From JACJYC01 sp964558465 (GTDB lineage Bacteria > Bacteroidota > Bacteroidia > Chitinophagales > Saprospiraceae): a DNA stretch of 64,000 nucleotides. The notes beneath the pieces were generated by a model. The model worked only from the letters and a program-made list of their open reading frames with translations. It was not told where the DNA came from and did not search any database. Where the stretch lies: NCBI GenBank assembly GCA_964558465.1, contig CAZLEF010000023.1, forward strand, positions 25,983 to 89,982, written 5' to 3'. This document shows, piece by piece, positions 59,361 through 64,000 of the stretch (position 1 is its first letter; each line of letters starts with the position of its first letter). The translations under genes were made by a program, and so were the position numbers.

Positions 59361-61691
59361 TCAAAATTTCTGGATTTTAAAGGAGGCCCTTCCTGCGGAT
59401 CGTTTATCGAGAATGGAAATGATATAACCTCCCGCCGGAAGCCCTTCCAGATTAAGCCGGTCCTGTATTTTGTCGGAATCCTGTGTCAGGAGTACGGCGC
59501 CCCGGAGGTCGGAAACGATCAAAAAATGTCCGAAGGATTCGGTGAATTCGACAACAATTTCGGTTTGCGCCGGATTGGGAAAAACCTTGAAATCAAGGGT
59601 TTTACCGGAGGCTTCCATCGTGCTTACCAGGCATTCGTCGGATTGCTGAAAACCTTGTTTCAAAATGTAGATTCCCTGCCGGATGGTTTCGATGACGGGT
59701 TCGCCGAGGGTCCAGCTCAGGCTGTAGGGTTGGTTGCCGGGACGGTCAAAACTGCCGGCTGAGGCTGTTACCTGAGGATTCAGGGAAAATGAAGAAGCCA
59801 TCCCTGCGCAAATGCAGTTGGAGCTAACGGTGTCGTTGGTTGTGGCGGGGTCTCCGTCGTTGCAACCAGAACCGGGTTCCGGCCCGCCGGGGCATACATC
59901 GTTGGCGTTGCAGACGCCGTCGTTGTCCGTATCCTCGAATTGCCCCGCGCAACTGCAATCGGACAACACCAGATCGCCGGTGGTGCAGGTATCATTATCA
60001 TCGCAGGGGTCTCCTATATTCAACCCGGATACAGGACAGTCAACGGGAGTACTTGTATTTTTTGTAAGCAGAACTGCAATATTGGGGTTAATTAAAACAG
60101 TACCGGTTCCGTTTTTTGCAATTACAATTGCGCCGTTTGAAATAACGGAAATCAATCCGACCGGATTTGGTCCTTCCGGGATTTTCACGGAAGCGCCCGG
60201 ATCCGGCCCGACAATTTCAACTTCAAAAGGTGAAAGGGAGTAGGGCGACATACCGGCATTATTGTTCAGGAATGCGTGCTCATCTCCTGCATTTTTAATG
60301 ATCGCCAAACCGGCAAAAGGAGCGTTGTAGGTTGGAGAAGCGATTGAACTGCCGGCGGGGGCATTGACTTCAAGCGTGGCGGCGCTGCCCGGCAAGTGAT
60401 GAAAGAGGCCGGCTTCATTCCGGATCAGAGCCTGGTTGCCGATGGTGATAACCCCCCAGATATTCATGATCGGATTGCCGGCCGGATTATTGACCTGCAG
60501 GGTGGAAGGATCACCTGCGAGGTTGTGGAAGAGGCCGGCGTCGTTCCAGAGGAGGGCCTGATTTCCGATGACGACTATTCCGCGGATATTGGGAATGGCG
60601 CCGCCGTCCGGGTGATTGACCTGCAGGGTGGAAGCGTCGCCCAGGAGGTTTCGAAAAAGGCCGACGTCGTTCCAGATCAGGGCCTGATTGCCGATCGTGA
60701 CCATTCCGCGGATATTGGGAATAGGTCCGCCGGCGGGGTGGTTGATCTGAAGCGTAAAGGCGTCGCCGAGCAGGTTGTGGAAAAGGCCGGCGTCGTTCCA
60801 GATCAAAGCCTGGTTGCCGGCGGTGACAATTCCCCGGATATTGGGAATGGGGCCGCCGGCGGGGTGGTTGACCTGAAAAGAGGTAGCGCTGCCGAACAAG
60901 TTGCGAAAAAGGCCGGCATCGTTCCAGATGAGGGCCTGGTTGCCGACCGTGACAATTCCCCGGATATTGGGTATGGGTCCGCCGGCGGGGTGGTTGACCT
61001 GAAAAGAGGTAGCGCTGCCAAACAAGTTGCGGAAAAGGCCGGCGTCATTCCAGATCAGGGCCTGATTGCCGATGGTGACCATCCCCCGGATATTGGATAG
61101 GGGGCCGCCTGCCGGGAGGTTGACTTGCAGGGTGGAAGAACTGCCGAGCAGGTTGTGAAAAAGGCCGGCGTCGTTCCAGATGAGGGCCTGGTTGCCGATG
61201 GCGACCATCCCGCGGATATTGGGAATGGGTCCGCCGGCGGGGTGGTTGACCTGCAGGGTGGAAGCGTCTCCGAGCAGGTTGCGGAAAAGGCCGGCGTCGT
61301 TCCAGATGAGGGCCTGGTTGCCGATGGCGACCATCCCCCGGATATTAGGAATGGGTCCGCCGGCAGGGTGGTTGACCTGAAGCGTAGAGGCGTCGCCGAG
61401 CAGGTTGCGAAAAAGGCCGGCATCGTTCCAGATGAGGGCCTGGTTGCCGATAGCGACCATCCCGCGGATATTGGGGATGGGGCCGCCTGAAGGGTGATTA
61501 ATTTGCAGGGTAGAGGCGTCGCCCAGCAGGTTGTGAAAAACATGGGTCTCATTCCAGATCAATGCCTGATTGCCCACCCCGATCATGCCTGCCCCAATGG
61601 TGGGAGGTGGGAATTGCGCATTCGCAGCGATTTGTGCCAGGCACAGAAAGGTGAAGATTGATGCGCTGAATTTTGGAATTTTGGATTTCAT
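59361..61691 (-). CDS. T9SS cargo with ten 42-residue tandem repeats
   Basis: A 776-residue secreted protein. After a signal peptide (FSASIFTFLCLAQIAANAQ) come ten consecutive 42-residue repeats (residues 36-455) with the consensus G-N-Q-A-L-I-W-N-D-A-G-L-F, N-L-L-G-D-A-S-T-L-Q-V-N, P-A-G-G-P-I-P-N-I-R-G. Then a region of about 100 residues, a Cys/Asp-rich part with thrombospondin type-3-like DTDNDGVCNANDVC calcium motifs, a strand domain (YSLSWTLGEPVIETI, YILKQGFQQSDEC), and a T9SS type-A sorting domain (FKVFPNPAQTEIVVEF, DLRGAVLLTQDSD, GLPAGGYIISILD). The repeats should form an elongated beta structure on the cell surface. Its start overlaps the stop of the preceding gene by four bases (ATGA). 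I know no described family with this repeat. Confidence 0.85.
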   Translation of the reverse strand: MKSKIPKFSASIFTFLCLAQIAANAQFPPPTIGAGMIGVGNQALIWNETHVFHNLLGDASTLQINHPSGGPIPNIRGMVAIGNQALIWNDAGLFRNLLGDASTLQVNHPAGGPIPNIRGMVAIGNQALIWNDAGLFRNLLGDASTLQVNHPAGGPIPNIRGMVAIGNQALIWNDAGLFHNLLGSSSTLQVNLPAGGPLSNIRGMVTIGNQALIWNDAGLFRNLFGSATSFQVNHPAGGPIPNIRGIVTVGNQALIWNDAGLFRNLFGSATSFQVNHPAGGPIPNIRGIVTAGNQALIWNDAGLFHNLLGDAFTLQINHPAGGPIPNIRGMVTIGNQALIWNDVGLFRNLLGDASTLQVNHPDGGAIPNIRGIVVIGNQALLWNDAGLFHNLAGDPSTLQVNNPAGNPIMNIWGVITIGNQALIRNEAGLFHHLPGSAATLEVNAPAGSSIASPTYNAPFAGLAIIKNAGDEHAFLNNNAGMSPYSLSPFEVEIVGPDPGASVKIPEGPNPVGLISVISNGAIVIAKNGTGTVLINPNIAVLLTKNTSTPVDCPVSGLNIGDPCDDNDTCTTGDLVLSDCSCAGQFEDTDNDGVCNANDVCPGGPEPGSGCNDGDPATTNDTVSSNCICAGMASSFSLNPQVTASAGSFDRPGNQPYSLSWTLGEPVIETIRQGIYILKQGFQQSDECLVSTMEASGKTLDFKVFPNPAQTEIVVEFTESFGHFLIVSDLRGAVLLTQDSDKIQDRLNLEGLPAGGYIISILDKRSAGRASFKIQKF
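60327..61586 (-). repeat. ten tandem 126-bp repeats
   Basis: Ten in-frame units of 126 bp encode the 42-residue repeats of the T9SS cargo protein. Units 2 and 3 encode identical proteins with about ten synonymous base differences; units 5 and 6 share a variant centre (GSATSFQ in place of GDASTLQ). The outermost units are the most divergent. Confidence 0.9.
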
Positions 61692-62746
61692 TTTTTATCA
61701 TCTTGTTTTTCCCCTTCACAGTCCTCTCTTCCTGATTTCATTTTTTTTCTTTCTAACCGTGTTTCGATCAAAGCGTTTTTGCCGTTTCCGGCCTTACATA
61801 CAGCTCTCATAAAATCCCACATTTCTGCTTTAACGGTGTGTTTTGCATTGGTCAGGGAGGCGCCCATTTCCTGATCAGAAAGACCAAAAATATGATAGAG
61901 TTCATTTTGTATGTAGGTTGCTAATGAACCTATATCGGATTTGACGGCGGCTACGTTGGCGCCGATATAAGGGGTTAAACCGTTGACTTTATCGTTTTTT
62001 ATCCAGGTTTTGCCACCCCATACATTTATATAATCTGCAATGATAATCTCAGGCTTGGTTGGTGATGCAAAATTGGCATCATTTGCATAGTCGCATAAAT
62101 TGGGTCTTTCCCATTTTTTCCCTTTAGGGCCTCCTGAACGAAGGATGAGATATGGTTTATTTTTTTCGGGTGGAATCGGTTTTCCCTCTACGAATGTTAT
62201 GCAAATTTCTTCTTCTTTGAAATTGCCTTCAACCTTTTTCAATTGATCGAGGACTTTATTTTTTAGATTATCATTATATTTTTTGCTTGCAGAATCCAAC
62301 TTTGAACCTTGATAGGTATGCCAGGAAATCTCAATTTTACAACAATCTACATCCTGAACGGCTGCGGGCGCAAACGTCGCTTCCTCTGCCCCCGCCATCA
62401 GTTCTGCGGTGACGGAATAGACGCCTGTTTGAAGGCCGGTAACGGACAGTTTTTTTGTAAAAGTTCCTTGCGCAGAAACCCGGGCCCAATCCAACGGGGC
62501 GATAAAAAGGGAGGAAGCATTGTCGAATGCCGCTACCAAAGGCTGGTCGATAGAGATGCGAAGGCGATAATCCTGAGCGCCGGCGCCTGCCAGGTGGTTC
62601 AGCCCGAAACCCGTAACAATGACTGGCGTGGATTGGCCGATGCGGATTTTTTTGTGGGGGATGTGGACGCTAATTGCAGGTTGGGCAAAAAGAATGGCCG
62701 TAAAGGTCGTCAGGAGCAAGGTGAAGATATTGATAATTATTTTCAT
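61688..62746 (-). CDS. secreted protein with degenerate metallopeptidase-like motif
   Basis: An exported protein of 352 residues with leader MKIIINIFTLLLTTFTAILFAQ. The first third (about 23-130) is Ig-like (ISVHIPHKKIRIGQSTPVIV, LRISIDQPLVAAF, VTGLQTGVYSVTAEL). The rest begins with two cysteines (VDCCKIEISWHTY) and contains a highly charged part and, at residues 281-295, N-E-L-Y-H-I-F-G-L-S-D-Q-E-M-G. Zinc peptidases of the metzincin type have H-E-x-x-H-x-x-G-x-x-D/H there; here the first His is Asn, one base change away, so the fold may be a lost or altered peptidase. The C-terminus is strongly charged (KSGREDCEGEKQDDKK). No family is recognised. Start codon of the repeat-protein gene overlaps its stop (ATGA), so they are co-translated. 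Confidence 0.7.
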   Translation of the reverse strand: MKIIINIFTLLLTTFTAILFAQPAISVHIPHKKIRIGQSTPVIVTGFGLNHLAGAGAQDYRLRISIDQPLVAAFDNASSLFIAPLDWARVSAQGTFTKKLSVTGLQTGVYSVTAELMAGAEEATFAPAAVQDVDCCKIEISWHTYQGSKLDSASKKYNDNLKNKVLDQLKKVEGNFKEEEICITFVEGKPIPPEKNKPYLILRSGGPKGKKWERPNLCDYANDANFASPTKPEIIIADYINVWGGKTWIKNDKVNGLTPYIGANVAAVKSDIGSLATYIQNELYHIFGLSDQEMGASLTNAKHTVKAEMWDFMRAVCKAGNGKNALIETRLERKKMKSGREDCEGEKQDDKK

Positions 62747-62867
62747 TTTTGCTGCGATTTTTTAAAACAGGAGAACGCTTCTCTAAAAGTCTGTTGAGAA
62801 ATTCATTTTTAAAATTTGCCATCATGATCGAACGCAAATTATTTAATTGAAAAGCCAGAAGGGATTC

Positions 62868-64000
62868 TTATGGATCATCAGGATCCCGAACTTCGTCTAT
62901 TATCTCAACCAGAATATCCGCCAACTGCCAACTGCGCAGGTAGCCATCTGCTTTTAAACCCACGAAGCCGCCATCCCCTTCTTGTCCTTTAATATTTAGG
63001 ATGCGATTGAATCCCCTATAAATAAAATCAGGGTTTGTCTGTCCGTTATTATTCACCAAAGCGGGACCAGGCATGCTGAACATCATTGGAACTTCCGACT
63101 CTGCCCTTGTTGGCCCGCCATGCCAGCCAGGAAATCCGTCGCCATCGTTTACGGCTAAATAACCGGCTTTTTCGTTCATAATAAATATAATATCTCCGGT
63201 GCGACTTCCAAAATCACTTTTATCATTGCTCTCTTCCATCCGGGCTTCAAAGGCCGGCCAATCCACGGGATTTCCAGCGGCAATCCTGGCATCAAAAAAT
63301 TCGGAGATGCTACCGAGCTCAATTTTAAAATTCTCATCAACATCTTTAACCCAAAAAAAAGCTGATGTGAAGTCTTTTTTAATGAAAATAGCGGGCGGGT
63401 AACCCAACGCGCCATCTGTTTTGGGCTGTTGATAAGGCGCCAGTTCAGGATAAATTTGTTTGCTTTTATATTTAAATTCCGGATGGTTTCCATGCGCCTT
63501 ATGGACATGCCCTACAGCTTCCCGGTACAATAAACTTGCAACTTTTTCAATATCGCTAAAATCGGGGGATTGCTGCCAGGTTTTTTCCTTGCTTCTTAAA
63601 TATATTTGTGCCATTCCGCCATTGGGTGAGAATACTGCGGCACACTCTTCAGGTAAAATTTGGCGGATATACTGTCCAAAATTGAAAATCTTAGTTTGAT
63701 CCCTCCAAAGGGTCATTCCAAGATGATCAAATAATAATTGCAACTCTAAGTCCTTACCTTCTTGCGAAGTTATGTTAAAGGCATCTTCGTTTTTGAAAGC
63801 GCGCAAGCCATGATCTGCAACCAGAACGAATAAACATGCATTTAAATAACCGTCATAATTTATTTTAGTTACTATTTGCCACAATGCCTGATCAGTGATC
63901 CTTTTAATCTGTTCAGCTATGGATGGTAATGGGATATTAACTTCTAAAATATCGCCTAACGGAAAGTTTTCGATGTTTGATTCATAATCCTTACACTTAC
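62868..64000 (-). CDS. alkaline phosphatase-superfamily protein, N-terminus beyond the window
   Basis: The reading frame runs open to the right edge, so only the C-terminal 377 residues or so are visible; the TTG at 63884 is not a likely start. Two motifs point to the alkaline phosphatase/phosphodiesterase superfamily: CLFVLVADHGLRAF (the S/A-D-H-G metal site) and FPGWHGGPTRAESEVPMMFSMPG (the downstream metal-binding His with the G-x-H-G pattern). The nucleophile Thr or Ser and the first metal aspartates would lie outside the window. Between the two motifs is an unusual insertion of about 200 residues. Base composition is visibly AT-rich compared with the rest. It precedes the secreted cluster, 121 bp upstream of the next gene on the same strand. 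Substrate unknown. Confidence 0.7.
   Translation of the reverse strand, partial: KCKDYESNIENFPLGDILEVNIPLPSIAEQIKRITDQALWQIVTKINYDGYLNACLFVLVADHGLRAFKNEDAFNITSQEGKDLELQLLFDHLGMTLWRDQTKIFNFGQYIRQILPEECAAVFSPNGGMAQIYLRSKEKTWQQSPDFSDIEKVASLLYREAVGHVHKAHGNHPEFKYKSKQIYPELAPYQQPKTDGALGYPPAIFIKKDFTSAFFWVKDVDENFKIELGSISEFFDARIAAGNPVDWPAFEARMEESNDKSDFGSRTGDIIFIMNEKAGYLAVNDGDGFPGWHGGPTRAESEVPMMFSMPGPALVNNNGQTNPDFIYRGFNRILNIKGQEGDGGFVGLKADGYLRSWQLADILVEIIDEVRDPDDP

Noticed and set aside
60396..61490. Two long rightward open frames opposite the 126-bp repeats
   Set aside because: They are mirror frames of the repeat array with the same 126-bp period; the leftward frame has a leader, a T9SS tail and in-frame continuity, the rightward frames do not.

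Overview
The window is a 64-kb chromosomal segment of a Bacteroidota bacterium, most likely from the Saprospiria (Saprospiraceae/Lewinella-like) lineage. The phylum call rests on families that are essentially confined to it: DUF4271 next to hemD, DUF4249 behind a TonB receptor, DUF4837, two type IX secretion (T9SS) cargo proteins with C-terminal sorting domains, SprB-type repeats, and a MoxR/DUF58/VWA (Bat) locus. It is supported by many copies of the Bacteroidota -7 promoter box TAnnTTTG just upstream of genes on both strands. The narrower lineage call is inference from gene style. I see no rRNA, tRNA, CRISPR array, insertion sequence or phage.

Layout. 0-7 kb: a cut DUF4175-type membrane gene, a DUF4271-hemD pair, a divergent histidine kinase/response regulator pair, a SurA/PpiD-like periplasmic foldase and a 39-residue membrane protein. 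7-18 kb: a MerR regulator with a degenerate cobalamin domain, a ROK kinase, a secreted amidohydrolase, mtaB, recO, queD, a LysM protein, a SPOR protein, a rhodanese and a nitroreductase. 18-24 kb: a 1,000-residue SprB-repeat gliding/T9SS protein, lptC coupled to a CNNM/CorC-type membrane protein, and a lipoprotein. 24-27 kb: a BlaI/M56 (BlaR1-like) operon whose promoter carries three perfect copies of one 16-bp palindrome. 27-33 kb: a DPP IV-like peptidase, an aldehyde dehydrogenase and an acyl-CoA synthetase. 33-37 kb: the MoxR-DUF58-Bat operon, in which a BatD-like protein is fused to BatA. 37-45 kb: a beta-barrel protein, a rhodanese lipoprotein with a deacetylase-like protein, groES-groEL, and a DUF4249/TonB receptor pair. 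45-52 kb: recJ-ridA, hisF-hisIE, a VanX-like dipeptidase, a second and orphan MoxR, DUF4837, purN. 52-58 kb: a PorE-like envelope protein ending in a SPOR-like domain, thrS, and an ScfR/PrpR-like regulator. 58-64 kb: four leftward secreted or envelope genes of mostly unknown function, including a protein with ten tandem 42-residue repeats and a T9SS tail.

How the genes fit together. Much of the window serves the cell envelope: LPS transport (LptC), periplasmic folding (SurA-like), peptidoglycan binding or trimming (LysM, SPOR, DdpX), T9SS cargo and a PorE-like anchor, nutrient import (TonB receptor/DUF4249) and the Bat stress locus. The rest is housekeeping (mtaB, recO, recJ, queD, hisF, hisIE, purN, thrS, groESL).

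The least ordinary parts are the BlaI operator array, the BatD-BatA fusion, the PorE-like protein with a SPOR end, the MerR protein that has lost both cobalamin-ligand histidines, and the secreted repeat-protein cluster at 58-64 kb, which becomes AT-rich toward the right edge and is the best candidate for something undescribed.
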